DNA of 64,000 nt from Astropecten irregularis (taxonomy: Eukaryota; Echinodermata; Asteroidea; Paxillosida; Astropectinidae). The stretch covers positions 7,801,745 through 7,865,744 of the forward strand of contig OZ020262.1 of NCBI GenBank assembly GCA_963971285.1. Reading direction: 5' to 3'. How positions within the stretch are numbered: position 1 is the first letter of the stretch; each line of letters begins with the position of its first letter. Of this stretch, positions 1-11,052 are shown in pieces. The translations under genes and the position numbers were made by a program. Under the pieces are notes generated by a model. That model searched no databases, was not told where the DNA came from, and saw nothing but the letters and a program-made list of their open reading frames with translations.

Positions 1-1134
1 TCCGTCACTCCGTGCCTGCATTCACAACGGCCTAGGCCTATATGATACAATTACAATAGGCTCTAACTTACAAGTTACTTACCTTAGTATTGTGAAAATA
101 GCTCAACCGGACGGTACACAGCAAGCACAATGTATGGAATAATGGCGGCAGTATGATCAGGCGGGCGAGATCAACGAGTCCAGACAATTCGCGTCGCGAC
201 GCGATCACCTGACACAAACTGACCAATCAAAAAGCAGTATTACTACAGCCACTAGCTCAGTGCTGATTAGTACTGCCATTTCAGCACACAAGGTGCTATA
301 TTGTACACCTAAGGTGCAGTTCAGGAAGCTTTACCGTTGAGCACTCATTTTCTGCACGCGATTTGAAGCACTTCTACACACTTCGCGAAAATTTAACACC
401 ACTGGTGTTAACATTAACACGTCAAGTGCTCCCACGTGCTCAGCACCGGATCTTTAGCACTTTTGTTTTTAGAGTGTACGTGATTATTCAACACAATTTA
501 AATCCTATAGTCTGCGGGGGATCTTTTCCTTTGCTTCAAGACTGACTTTTCGTAGATACACGGGCACACGTGCACATCCGCAGCGGCACATGCAGGCCTA
601 CCAGTAGCTGCAGACCAGCGAGCTCGTTGGTTATATCTCCCTCTGTCGATGTTTTCGGAGCGGGACAAACGATCAATTCCGTTTTCACTCATGACTATCT
701 GTATATCGTAATGATTGTCATGGAAAGTCGGACAATTAATCCAAATGGTATTCTCTACATAAGGTTACCTTTATGCCTATTTTCGGATGCAAAGATTCTC
801 AGACAATCAACTGATCATTCAATCAATTATGGTGAGGGTCTCATTTCACATGGGAAAGTGATTCAAAGTCAAAATTTGAGGAGGACCGGGGAGGTTGGCT
901 CGTTTTTTTTCGTGGAAAGTCTTTTCTGCCTCTTGTAGGTCTATCCATATTTAGATTATTATTAATTTTTGTTGGTGATAAATAAAAGCGTAGTCCATTT
1001 AATTCAATTTAGCTGTCCTTGAGAATATCATTTCACATTTTAAAAGGGAATGAGACACAATTACGATAGCCAGTGTGTGGTCAGAGATTGCTGGGATGGG
1101 ACGGGCAGTCCACGCGTTAGGTGACGTCTATATA
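1..1134. other. Gene-free stretch, no recognised content
   Basis: I see no exon-like coding, RNA gene or clear element here. Short ORFs lack any recognisable motif. Around 310-480 there are several GCAC/GTGC-rich short repeats (GTGCTGAGCAC-like) of unknown origin. Confidence 0.4.
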
Positions 1135-1295
1135 GGTGTGTTCATTTACAAGCAAATATCGGGGTTAATGATCGCGATTCAAATCGAGACGCAAATAATC
1201 GCGCTTTGATATTAATTTTTGTGAGTGGACACAAATAATGGCGATTTGAAACGCGATTCAAATCGCGATTCGGACACGGGCAATGCAAGATGCGG
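1135..1295. repeat. Palindrome-rich repeat (GCGATTCAAATCGC-type)
   Basis: Multiple short inverted repeats are built from AAATCGCGATT and its variants. The same vocabulary recurs at 38840-39030 and 40080-40310 inside a transposon, so this is probably a decayed member of that family. Confidence 0.45.
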
Positions 1296-1764
1296 TGGTC
1301 GCCATGACACATGACACGTGGGGCGCGCATTACATTACTCACAGTGTAAAATTAAATGCATGTCATGTGCAAGGCAGCAAAGAATGGTGGCGCAGGAGGG
1401 TCATCGAACATCAGAAATATCTTCGCACATGTGATACAACGTACATTACACATTCACAATGTGGGAGTTCTGTTATGCTATGTTTGCACATGCATTATAA
1501 TGACATAACGATACATCGTACATCACAAATCTGCGCACAGTTTTTCTTCACGTGTTTTTATAGTGGCATAATTTTTTTTCTGAATAATATTTGATGCTTT
1601 AGTTTACGATAATTAGAAATAAGGTAAAATGTACACACAAAATATCAGAACAGCGGTCAACTGCGGCGAAAAGCGCAATAACGGTATGCAGTTATTGGGT
1701 TTTGATTCGCCCATAATGTCATGCGTCATGGCGGCCACATAAGGACACTATATCAGTGCTAATC
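1296..1764. other. Gene-free stretch
   Basis: The sequence is AT-leaning with no recognised gene, RNA or element boundary. Confidence 0.35.
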
Positions 1765-1955
1765 TAAAAACTGAATAAAATGTTACTGGAGCACATTAGC
1801 GTCTTCTACACATAGACAACACTCACTTTAATTCACTGTTGGATTGGGTGAAAATACAAAGTGGTGGATCTTTACAAAACAAAACGGATGATATGTGCGA
1901 TATTCCATTCCGCGGCAATAACTATGGCTAGTTTGTAGAACTAGACGTTACAAGA
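1765..1955 (-). repeat. Duplicated 3' flank of the GPCR gene
   Basis: The stretch is collinear with 7062-7230 (shared strings such as TTCTACACATAGACA and TTTAATTCACTGTTGG). It is a paralogous copy of the GPCR 3' flank and adjoins the GPCR C-terminal fragment. Confidence 0.7.
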
Positions 1956-1957
1956 AT

Positions 1958-2090
1958 GGGAGACTTTTGGAGAGTCGGTCTTGAGTCAACAGCGCACGCG
2001 CAAACCATGCTTGCGCAATTGTGAGCATGCGCGCGTTGTATTGCACGTGCGTGCGCTGTTGACTCAAGACCGACTCTCCAAAAGTCTCCC
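1958..2090. mobile_element. Palindromic MITE, GGGAGACTTTT family (copy 1)
   Basis: A 133-bp near-perfect inverted repeat begins GGGAGACTTTTGGAGAGTCG and ends with its complement. It is flanked by AT on both sides (1956-1957, 2091-2092), consistent with a 2-bp target duplication. The termini match the longer copies at 36020-36595 and 42137-42676. It splits the GPCR fragment from its 3' flank. Confidence 0.8.
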
Positions 2091-2092
2091 AT

Positions 2093-2228
2093 TAGCGAAC
2101 GTGGTTGTGCACTCAACGGTCCTAGAGATTTTCCGGCAAATTTAACAAGTGACGGAACGAGTCCGCGGTGATATTGCTTGTTCTTAACCGCATCGATGAA
2201 CGGGATGACGCAGGTGAACTGACGACTG
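2093..2228 (-). pseudogene. Fragment of a GPCR gene (C-terminal end)
   Basis: On the minus strand this stretch matches the end of the intact GPCR at about 7238-7370, covering the TM7 NPF region, helix 8 and the C-terminal tail. The match has many differences and small length changes. Similarity continues downstream of the stop region (1765-1955), which matches the GPCR 3' flank at 7062-7230. The rest of the receptor is absent. A 133-bp inverted-repeat element (1958-2090) sits at the junction of tail and 3' flank. This is a duplicated, truncated and transposon-interrupted gene copy. Confidence 0.75.
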
Positions 2229-2439
2229 GGTTATACTGTATTCAATCTGCTTTGATGAAGAATGAGCATTTTGTCGAGCGTGTAAACACCGTCTGATTGA
2301 TTAGAGACAAGATCGAAGATTGTAGGCCTTTTTTATTGCAAATGGGATTTCCAACTTGCATTATCACAAGCAGCCTATACATCACACAAAATATGAAATC
2401 ATCAAATAACCATAAGGGAAACTGACTGAATTTAAAGTA

Positions 2440-2515
2440 ATTGAAAAGTGAACAATGAAAAGTGGGATTCGAACCGGCGACCTCCTGGATATCGTACAAG
2501 GAAATAGTACATGGG
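2440..2515 (-). repeat. tRNA-derived SINE fragment
   Basis: On the minus strand there is a B-box-like GGTTCGAATCCCAC preceded by CAGGAGGTCGCC, the same string as the SINE at 2693-2768. No complete cloverleaf is present. Confidence 0.5.
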
Positions 2516-2692
2516 GTCAATTAAAGGGGAGACGGCTTTTTTAGTAATACAATCATGAAATAACCGTAAGGGAAACTGACTAAATTTCGAGTAATTGAAA
2601 AGTGAACAAAGACAATTGACTGGGGCGGGATTTGAATCGGCTTCTGACTGCCAAACGAACAAAGATAATTGACTGCTAGGGGCACCACTAAC

Positions 2693-2770
2693 TAGGGCTG
2701 GATAGCCCACTTGGTAGAGCGCCTGCACGGTAGTCAGGAGGTCGCCGGTTCGAATCCCGCTCCATCCAAT
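2693..2770 (+). repeat. tRNA-derived SINE head
   Basis: An A-box-like TAGCCCACTTGGTAG and a B-box GGTTCGAATCC sit at tRNA spacing. A seven-base acceptor-like pairing (GGCTGGA with TCCATCC) has one mismatch. The anticodon loop lacks U33 and the stem is imperfect, and fragments of the same sequence recur at 2440-2515, 21283-21365 and 23320-23385. A SINE or tRNA pseudogene fits better than a functional tRNA. Confidence 0.6.
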
Positions 2771-3532
2771 TTTTCTATGATCACTTTTGAATGAAAATAT
2801 GAAATCTTTAAAGGTACACACTGAGAAGAATCATTAAGATATTTATGAAACAAAATTATGATCAAATACTGCAACCGTTGTCAAAATGTTTGACCGGAAT
2901 GTGGTTTGTGATATTCTGTAATGCTGACTATTGTTGTATAATGACATACATGTACTAAGTGTATGGGGGAAACACATTCCAGGTTATGCATGGTCTATAA
3001 ATTACGACCGAAAAAGATTGGTATATTTCTGTGTCAAGGCATATTGTTTAGGAGTGGTATACATAATTGGTCACATTTTATCCAATCCTATCAGTTTGTC
3101 CCTTTGAAGTGATGTAATGGATGAAACCACACAAATAAAGTTAATAGGCATTATAGAGGTAATGCCATGTACAATACAGAACAATTGCTATGAATAAGTC
3201 AAAGTCTTGATAAGCCAACCCTGCATTCTACCGAAATTAATATCATAGATGAAGAGATAGAAATTGGATATAAAATGAATGGTGCTCATTTGTCCAATAA
3301 TAAAAAAAAAAAAATTCCATACGTGGTAAAGTGCCGTCCCATCCATAGTTAAATGTATTAAATTAATCAGTAAGCTACGGAGTATTGATTGGCTGTCTTT
3401 TGATTCAGGTTGTATGAAAATAAACAGCATGTGCAAGTTGTTTATAGTCTTGCATTAGTTGGTCAAGTTATATATCAGGATTTCGTTGCCAAAAGCAAAA
3501 CATACTGATTTCCAAAACATAATTATCATTAT
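2771..3532. other. Gene-free stretch
   Basis: AT-rich sequence with no exon-like coding. It includes a short poly-A run near 3301-3314. Confidence 0.4.
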
Positions 3533-3874
3533 TTAAAGGTAGTTTCATACTGATTCATGGGCAAACATGTCAAGGAAGATACAGTCACAGTCATATGTGG
3601 AAATTTCAGTCCCATATGGTGCCCACGTTTTGAATAAATCGTGAAAAACTGCCACAGTATTTCTTAAGTCTTTTCTCTTTTACTTTTGATCTTTTAAAAG
3701 ATCAAACAGATATTCGGTCGTTGTTTGACTAATTTCTGGATAAATACACCATTTCAAACGGAAAAATTGTAACGGTATGTTTCTACTAGCACCATCTTCA
3801 TACCCTGTAAGTAATACGTAAATCTGTGAACATTTCTGTTTTGGTTTCTTACCAAAGTATGATACTACCTTTAA
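3533..3874. mobile_element. TTAA-flanked MITE, family T1
   Basis: TTAA is followed by AGGTAGTTTCATAC. The far end is CCAAAGTATGATACTACCT followed by TTAA. The inner landmark GATCTTTTAAAAGATC is shared by all T1 copies. TTAA target sites are characteristic of the piggyBac superfamily; no transposase is encoded. Confidence 0.8.
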
Positions 3875-4067
3875 CAATCGAATCCGTTTAGAAACTATAC
3901 TGCTGCAATTAACTAAATTAAGCTACATGGGAGATAAATGTCTACAACCAAACTGTCTCTTATAGCAAATAAATCACCACACAACCTACGGCAGTAATGA
4001 TTTCACATTTTGCTGACAAGCTCCACAATTTGTGAACAATGTCATCACCTGAGATATCAGTACTACA

Positions 4068-4413
4068 TTAAAGGTATAAAAACCAAAACAACAGTGTTCA
4101 CAGATTTACTTATAACTTACGAGGTATGAAGATGATGGTGGTAGAAACATACTGTTACAATTTTTTCCACCTGAAATGGTGTATTCATCCAGAAATTAGT
4201 AAATCAACGACCAAAAATCTTTTTGATCTTTAAAAAGATTAAAATTAAAAGAGAAAATACTTCAGAAATACTGTTGCCGTTTTCACTGTTTTCCCCCAAA
4301 AGTGAGCAACGTATGGGACTGAAATTTTCACAGATTACTTTTACTGTATCTTCCTTGATATTTTTGCCTACGAATCTGTATTTCTTTGATAAAAACCAAA
4401 GTATTACCTTTAA
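4068..4413. mobile_element. TTAA-flanked MITE, family T1 (opposite orientation)
   Basis: It has the same body as the 3533-3874 copy in reverse orientation, bounded by TTAA at both ends. The left terminus is worn (AAGGTATAAAAACC). Confidence 0.75.
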
Positions 4414-4889
4414 TGCTAGTCGACCTACCAACGCCCCTATACACAGAACATTCAACTGTCAGTGCTAATTATATGTCAGTATATTCTTTGTATGAAGGCA
4501 ATAAAATAACCTGACTGAAAAAAGCACTGCATGAACCCTTTAAATGACAGACTGGGGTATGATGAAGTACCGGCACAAACATTGAATGACTCTGGGTTTG
4601 ACTGACCGGGTTATGTATGAAACTACAACTGTAATTCATTTAGTGCAACAGAAAGTCAATGGTTTCCAAGACTAAAAGGTATTATATGTGGCGAAGGTAC
4701 TTGCAAAGAACGAAATGCACGATTTAATTCGAGTACAACTCAATTGAATCCTGCTTTCTGCTAAAAATGAATACATTTTAATTTGCAAATAGTCAATTAT
4801 TGCACGGTGTGTGCTGTCTGCTATTATGCAGGACCGTGCAAGCTCAAGTGGCACTATGAATGAATCGCTCGCATGATCAATCTGAACAG

Positions 4890-4938
4890 CAAGGAGTGGT
4901 GATGATGACTAGAGCAGGCAAGTCGAAACGTTGAGACC
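4890..4938 (+). other. Hammerhead-like motif at a retroelement-like end
   Basis: TGATGA is followed by a four-base stem (GACT 4907-4910 with AGTC 4921-4924) and then GAAA. This is the order of the hammerhead core (CUGANGA, stem II, GAAA). The first C of the core is not preserved. A related string lies on the minus strand at 51556-51612. Confidence 0.35.
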
Positions 4939-5302
4939 TTAAAGGTAATATCATACTTTGGTTTTTGTCAAAGAAATACTTTTTCGTGGGCGAAAATATC
5001 AAGAAAGACACAGTAACAGTCATCTGCGAAAATTCCAGTTCTATACTGTGTCCTCTTTTTGAGAAAAGTGTGAAAAACGGCCACATTATAAGTTTTTTCT
5101 CTTTTACTTTTGATCTTTAAAAGATCAAAATTGTGTTTGGTCACTTGTTTTAATTTTTTTCTGGAAAAATACAGCATTTCAGGCAGACGAAATTTAGCAG
5201 TATGTTTCTACCATCACCATCTTTATAACCAGTACGTTTTAGGTAAATCGATCTGTGAAGATTTTGGTTTCGGTACGCTACCAAAGTATGATACTACATT
5301 AA
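4939..5302. mobile_element. TTAA-flanked MITE, family T1
   Basis: It begins TTAAAGGTAATATCATAC and ends CCAAAGTATGATACTACATTAA, with the internal GATCTTTAAAAGATC palindrome. It lies directly after a hammerhead-like motif (4899-4930). Confidence 0.8.
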
Positions 5303-5425
5303 GTGCGAACGAAATAAAAGTGCGAAAGTACGAACAATTCCACATACCAATTGTCACCATGCAAAGCCGCAAATCTTTGTAGCCACTTTTTTGTTCAGAA
5401 ATTATTATTTTTCCCAAACCTGTGT
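5303..5425. repeat. Dispersed repeat, unknown family
   Basis: AAGTGCGAAAGTACGAAC followed by ATTGTCACCATGCAAAGCC also occurs at 23130-23255, with matching order and spacing. Neither copy has visible ends or coding. Confidence 0.5.
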
Positions 5426-5639
5426 GTATCATGCTCTATTCCGAACCTTTTGTCTGTATTAAGTCTCCATACAGTGTGTGTATCTATCATTTACTGATAC
5501 CCTGTCATTGATCACATTTCATTCCAGCTTTTTATTTTGCACTAATACAGTCACAGAGGTGCTACAAATCCACATATATTATGATCTATACATCATACAA
5601 TTATTAGGCCACTCACTCAGCCAATTATCAGTTACAGTA

Positions 5640-5910
5640 CTACAACAAAGGGGATTCAAGAACTGGATGGAGAGAGAAGCAGCTGAACAAAAGATCATCC
5701 AAAGACTAGACTGTATCAAAAGAGGATTAAACAGGGACTCTGGTTTCTTGTCACACTACATCAGTGACTCATCATTACCTTTTGTCTAGACCACAGACTT
5801 GGCCCCCATATATATACCTTGCCTGATGATGCCACTTCATTGCATCTGATGAAGTAGTTGTTGCTACGAAAGCTTATAAATGCAAATGTTTATTCTAGTA
5901 AGTCAATAAA
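5640..5910 (+). mobile_element. Penelope-like retroelement 3' remnant
   Basis: The short frame near 5650-5790 contains an EREAAEQKIIQRLDCIKRGL segment. This resembles the end of the GIY-YIG endonuclease region of Penelope-like elements, where a basic helix leads to GLN. It is followed by CTGATGAAG and CTACGAAAGC, a signature common at the ends of such elements. Everything upstream is missing. The family call is inference from motif shape. Confidence 0.45.
5840..5885 (+). other. Hammerhead-ribozyme-like motif
   Basis: CTGATGA (5846-5852) is followed by a four-base stem (GTAG 5854-5857, CTAC 5864-5867) and GAAA (5868-5871). Flanking TTGCAT (5840-5845) pairs with ATGCAA (5880-5885) as a possible stem I. 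The short stem III and the base expected at position 16.1 are not canonical, so activity is doubtful. Minimal hammerheads are known in Penelope-like elements. Confidence 0.35.
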
Positions 5911-6308
5911 GTGGTACCTGTATTTTTCTATTTTAGATAACAACATTATACAAATTCACATTAATACTGCCAATGCAGTTTCTCGTGAACTCTCTTTCAA
6001 AGGTGATTAAAGATGCCAAATTGAAAGACCATAACAGTGTGAAAAATATGTTTCAGAAATGTTCAATAAAACCAAATTGTTCTTCACAACAGGCTAAACT
6101 GATACCAAAGTGTGTGTCACTGTTTCCAAAGTGTTCAATTATATTAAATATACCAGCGGTCAATTAACATTCAGCAATATCACAGTATGTATAGTAGGAT
6201 AATATAATACCAAATTGCCCATGACAATGTTTCTTTAACTTCTTAAAATAGAATAAAACCATTTTTAACAATGCCAAAACTATCCCGACGTATCGAATTT
6301 TCAACATG
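5911..6308. other. Gene-free stretch
   Basis: No recognised gene or element. It lies between the retroelement remnant and a TA-flanked MITE. Confidence 0.35.
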
Positions 6309-6813
6309 TACAGGGTGACTCAAAAAAATCTTTACAGGGGCGCAATGAAGTATGATCTTTCCACGAATATTAAACTTTCCCATAGAATCATACTTTTTTT
6401 CGAGAATTATTACCCCGGTATATGAAAATGAAACTATTTACCACTTCAAGATTCAAATAATTATGTGATACAGCTATGTCTTGCCTATCACCATGTGAGC
6501 AAAATTAGACTGAAATTGAGGGGGGGGGGGGGGGGAAATAAGACTGAAATACCCGACCTCAAAAGCCGATTTTCATCTTTCTTTCATACACTTTATGTAA
6601 GTATTGACCACTTATTCTGGAATACTGCAAATTTGAGTACGCTACCAATTTGTCATATTTTCGCCAATTTCAGCCCGATTTTGCGTCATTAATTCTACAT
6701 GGTGATAGCCAAGACATGGTTTCATCACTAGCTGAATCTTGAAATGATAAACAGTTTGATTTTAACAAAATGTTTCCCGACACAGTGCAGCGGTTTTTCC
6801 GGGACACCCTGTA
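6309..6813. mobile_element. TA-flanked MITE, CAGGGTG family
   Basis: The ends are TACAGGGTG and CACCCTGTA, giving a TA target duplication as in Tc1/mariner-like elements. Internal text (AATTCTACATGGTGATAGCC) is shared with 10718-11050 and 50924-51373. A poly-G run lies at about 6521-6534. No transposase is present. Confidence 0.7.
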
Positions 6814-6924
6814 CATACGGTCATCAATCATTTTTATTCACTGTGAGTCTGGGAGCAAGAAGTAATAAGTAAATCTAAAACAACACATGTCCCAAATGGC
6901 AATAACAGTGCTATTTTCATAACT

Positions 6925-7196
6925 AATCCATAACATGTTATTGGAGTAACCGCGTGTTCTACACATAGACATCAATCATGTTAATTCAAAGTTGGCTAGG
7001 GTGAAAACAGTAAGAGATGTACCTTAAATAACACGGATTAAACGTGGGAAATTGCTTGCCAATCCATAACATGTTATTGGAGTAACCGCGTGTTCTACAC
7101 ATAGACATCAATCATTTTAATTCACTGTTGGCTAGGGTGAAAACAGTAAGAGATGTACCTTAAATAACACGGATTATACGTGTGAGATTGCTTGCC
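6925..7196. repeat. 136-bp tandem duplication in the GPCR 3' flank
   Basis: Two consecutive copies (6925-7060 and 7061-7196) both start AATCCATAACATGTTATTGG and differ at only a few positions. The GPCR fragment locus near 1765 has a single equivalent copy, so this duplication followed the gene duplication or was lost there. Confidence 0.9.
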
Positions 7197-7234
7197 AATA
7201 ACTAGTGCTAGTTTCTAAAGCTAAACGCGGGTAG

Positions 7235-8182
7235 TTAAGCGGACGCGGTTGTGCTGAAGTCCTCATCATTTACCGGTAATTTGAACAACTGACGGAATCC
7301 GCGGCGAAACTGCCTGTATTTGAGCGCATAGATGAACGGATTGATGCATGAATTGACAGCAACCAAGGACACAGAGATGATGTACATTGCCCCGCTGAAA
7401 TCAAGTGGATAGCCAAAGTTGAACATGAAGAAGATGACTGAATTGAGAGTCCAACAAGCGACGAAGGTGATGAAAACTAGCAGGAGGGTTTTAACAGTGT
7501 TACGTTTGGCGCGGTGCAGGGTGACATCAGGCCTATTCATGTCGGATGTTTCCTGCGCGGAGGAGCCGGATGGCTGGGGCACAATGCGAGCAGCACTCTT
7601 CTTTAATGCGATGATAATGTGAATGTAGGCAAAGAGCATTGTACATACTGGTAATAAATACTGGATAAGAAATATCATGACCCCTATCGCCTGAGAACCG
7701 GGCACGCTGATAGAAGTACAAGTTCCATCCCTAACGGCATAGAAAGCAATGTCATAAAAACTACTTGCAGTCCCCAAAATCCAAACACCGGCAACCAGCA
7801 AACGGACAGGCCTGTCTCCGTATATTGTCACGTGTTTGAAAGGAAAGACAATTGCCACGTACCTTTCAAAAGTCAGTGAGACTAAGTTAAGAGTTGACGC
7901 CGTCACAAATGACCAGAGGAAGAAGTCTGAGAGCCAGAGACGGCAGAGGATACTACCGGAGAGGGTATCAGGGACCGGTACAGGTGCAGGGATGTTACTA
8001 CTCAGTAGCAGCATAGTAGAGCTTAGGAAATCGATCACAGCCTGATTGAAGATGAACGCATTGGTAATGGTGTGCATGGATCTGATCTTGTAAATGACAA
8101 GACAAACCAATGCATTGCCAAAAATGCCAAGTAATCCCACTATTGTCTTGATTATACGAAGAACTAAAATTACCTCAGCCAT
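7235..8182 (-). CDS. Rhodopsin-class (class A) G-protein-coupled receptor, single exon
   Basis: The 315-residue intronless reading frame has seven hydrophobic segments. Visible landmarks are GNALV in TM1 (Asn23), Asp51 in TM2, Cys80 at the top of TM3 and Cys155 in extracellular loop 2 (the usual disulfide pair), ERY at 106-108 (the DRY position), Trp134 in TM4, Pro178 in TM5, CWTL at 243-246 in TM6 and NPFIY at 281-285 in TM7, followed by a short basic helix-8 tail. The start is secure: an in-frame TGA lies two codons upstream and the ATG has A at -3 and G at +4. It should act in the plasma membrane and signal through G proteins; the ligand cannot be told. Intracellular loop 3 is moderately long (about 195-228). 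TM6 has Leu where CWxP normally has Pro, which is unusual. Large lineage-specific sets of such intronless receptors are known in sea urchins. A decayed relative lies at about 1765-2228. Confidence 0.93.
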   Translation of the reverse strand: MAEVILVLRIIKTIVGLLGIFGNALVCLVIYKIRSMHTITNAFIFNQAVIDFLSSTMLLLSSNIPAPVPVPDTLSGSILCRLWLSDFFLWSFVTASTLNLVSLTFERYVAIVFPFKHVTIYGDRPVRLLVAGVWILGTASSFYDIAFYAVRDGTCTSISVPGSQAIGVMIFLIQYLLPVCTMLFAYIHIIIALKKSAARIVPQPSGSSAQETSDMNRPDVTLHRAKRNTVKTLLLVFITFVACWTLNSVIFFMFNFGYPLDFSGAMYIISVSLVAVNSCINPFIYALKYRQFRRGFRQLFKLPVNDEDFSTTASA

Positions 8183-8989
8183 GTTTCAAAATAATCAGAT
8201 CCCGTTATAATTTTGAAATTCGATTGAGTTAATACAGATCAACGAATGGTTTGCAGTCATCAATACTAGGCTATGTGTTCAGTTACTGATCGCAAGATTC
8301 TGTGGACGCCTCAATCTATTAGATGTATATATACTGTATATAGGCCTACATACTTCTTATGCTAGAAACTTACGTCACAGTGTCACGTGTTTCTTGTGTA
8401 GAGCACGCGCTAACAACAAAAGGGAGTCCTTAAAAAAAAACGCTTATAGACCGAAGTCAGTGTCGATATCAAAGCGATTGAAGCAGAGAGTTTAAATGCA
8501 ACTACAGTCACTTCCTGATTATTTGTATCCTGCGGTTGAAACTCAAGTTTACGCAAGTAGGGGCTTTAGTCGTCTTCAATCTCCGTAAGATGGTCTTGGC
8601 ATAAAGATCTGAACATCGAGTAAAATCTGCGCAACTCCCGAAAGTACCAGTCTATTTTCATTTCTACATGTCAGTTTATAATAATTGACATGACTTTTTT
8701 CCTTAATGAAAAGGCTCTGTAATGTGACGTCACGAAATCACACAGATTTGCCTGCTGCCCCCATTGACGAAATTCAGACAGTTTAAATTTTGGGGTAGCT
8801 TGCGGGTTGAGCATGTTGAGAGAAAAATCATCAAAAAAAGACTCTCTTTCTGTATTCAATGTGAGATAAATATGTTTTGTTCCCATGTCAAGTAATTTAA
8901 TGATTGTAGTTGTAACAAATAAAGCGAGCTTTTTTGAGTTTTGAACATCCTTTTTAAGGTAACTTCTCAACAATTTATGTAGTTGAAAC
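8183..8989. other. Upstream region of the GPCR
   Basis: It holds the presumed promoter and 5' UTR of the minus-strand receptor. A TATATATACTGTATATAG stretch near 8326-8343 is AT-rich but cannot be assigned as a TATA box. No other gene is visible. Confidence 0.3.
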
Positions 8990-9202
8990 TCTTTTGGTTT
9001 TGGTTTTTGATCTTAACACTACGAGATCAAAACTGTTTTTGGTCTCTGTTTTACTAATTTTTGGATAAATACAACATTTCAGGCGGAACTCTTTTAACGA
9101 TATGTTTCTACCAGCACTGTCTTCATTCCCTAAAAGTTTTATGTATATCTCTGAACATTTCTGTTTGGGTATGTTACCAATCCTGTAACTGTTCCTTTAA
9201 GA
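8990..9202. mobile_element. Diverged TTAA-type MITE fragment (T1-related)
   Basis: It matches the T1 right half (TTTTACTAATTTTTGGATAA, CATTTCAGGCGGAA, ATGTTTCTACCAGCAC), ending near CCTTTAAG. The left end is not recognisable. Confidence 0.6.
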
Positions 9203-10717
9203 TGGCCAGAGAAAACTGGTCGAAACGTCAAGTTAAATCGCTCTGCTCTGACATTTTACAGCTTGTTTGTTTAATTGTAAATTGTTGAAGAGTTGAAATA
9301 TTAATATAATTGGTCATCATTCTGCTAGTTGTTTCGAATGCGATCTGTTGTCACAATATGAAATCGTTTGAATGAGGTCGTTTGACCTTAATGTTGATAT
9401 GTCCTAACTACCATTATTCCCTAGTCGTGTTTGTTTCAAGCAGGTAGGGATCCTAATTTTCATATCAAGGTTAAACCCTAGAGGTCGCTCTTTGTATGAG
9501 ACCTCGTCAATTTCTGGTGGAATATTCGCCTCGTAGAGCTAGCAATCCGGTAAATATTCTTTCTGTTCTTTTTTTATTGCAATAGGGATGTAATTTGTAT
9601 TTTATCGTGTTCTTGCATGGGCGAGCGAATTGCATGCAGTGATAAAATGGTGTCCGATTAACATTGTTTGAAGTTTTGTTGATGTAAAAATCCCGTTTCA
9701 TAAGTGCCTCATAATATTTGGTTTAGCCTAAGTGACACCTATAAATACATACCATAGTGCAAGTTTGAGTACAATATTGTACGCTTAGTCTTTAACATGA
9801 AGTTTCGGTGACCTCTGGATCGTAATCCGTGGTAACCAACGTCATGAGTGTATGTGTAAAAATAAATGTGCACGGAGTACACAGCTAGCTGCGTGGCAGG
9901 CGATGACATCATTTATTATACCACTAATATTTATTGTGCCCAAACAGCCTGGGATCAGTTCAGGCCACATACTTCGTATACATTTGCCCTTCTGGTCATA
10001 CACTGCGTGTACATTTACCGCCACCACAGGAGTGTTGGGTGAGTCAATTTTCACCATTCTATAAAATCTTTGCCTTTGACTAACACACTTATCGTGCCTT
10101 ATGTATTAGTGAGAAGTTTATCCATCAATACTGGCGATTCACAATAGTGCGTCTCCAGGAGTTTGCGGCCACGTAATCAGATAATATTCTCTTTATGAAT
10201 CGATGTTTGAAATAAAGAATTTACCCTGAAATGAACCCGATGAAAAATGTATACAATCACGAGTAATAAGATTTATTTTTTAATTCAATCTTTATACGAT
10301 ACATCATAACTTAATTCCAGATCCATTGCAAACTATTGTGGAAATAAAGACGACATGTTCATGAAAGACATTGGATTCACGGCCTGACTGCTATGCTGGG
10401 ACAAATAATACTTCTAAACCACATTATATGCCCTATATTTGTATAATTTCGGGCTGGGAATCAGTGCATCCGCTCACGTGGTTGTTAGGAGACCGTTGAG
10501 CATTTAACGAATATGGTTTCAATTCACAGACTAATCAGTTCAAATACAGCAGAATAGCAACGGTTACCAGGGTGCCACGAAACAGACTGTCGTACTGCAG
10601 AAGTATAAACACGGAGTGGGAAAAAGTGACTGTAGAGTCAAATACATTGTTATGTTTTGATGTGACTTTTATAAAATCCAAGCAAAGTTCTAAAACGCGT
10701 GTTGTGTCATGGGCCTA
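9203..10717. other. Gene-free stretch
   Basis: About 1.5 kb with no exon-like coding, RNA gene or recognisable element ends. Confidence 0.4.
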
Positions 10718-11052
10718 TACAGGGTGTCCCAGAAAAAAACGCAACACTGTGTCGGGTCCCATTATATTAAAATTCAACTGTTGTTCACTTCAAGATTCAG
10801 TCATATGATACAACAATGTCTTGGCTATCACAATGTAGAATTTAAGCATAATGGGGCTGATATTAGCGAAAATACGAGTACACCTTAAAACTAAATTTGC
10901 AAGGATAACACGCAGAGTGGTCAATACACACAAAATGTGTATGAAAGAAAGATGGAAATCAGGTTTTGAGGTTTAGTAATTCAGTCTTAGTTTTTTCACT
11001 CAATTGTAGTCTAATTTTGCTCAAATTCTACATGGCGATAGCCAAGACTGTA
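10718..11052. mobile_element. MITE, CAGGGTG family (truncated)
   Basis: It begins TACAGGGTGTCCCAG and contains the two facing copies of the TTGGCTATCAC / GATAGCCAAG block typical of this family. The right terminus is lost. Confidence 0.6.

Noticed and set aside
2693-2770. Possible functional tRNA gene
   Set aside because: A and B boxes are present, but the acceptor and anticodon stems are imperfect, U33 is missing, and fragments of the same sequence recur elsewhere. A tRNA-derived SINE is the better call.
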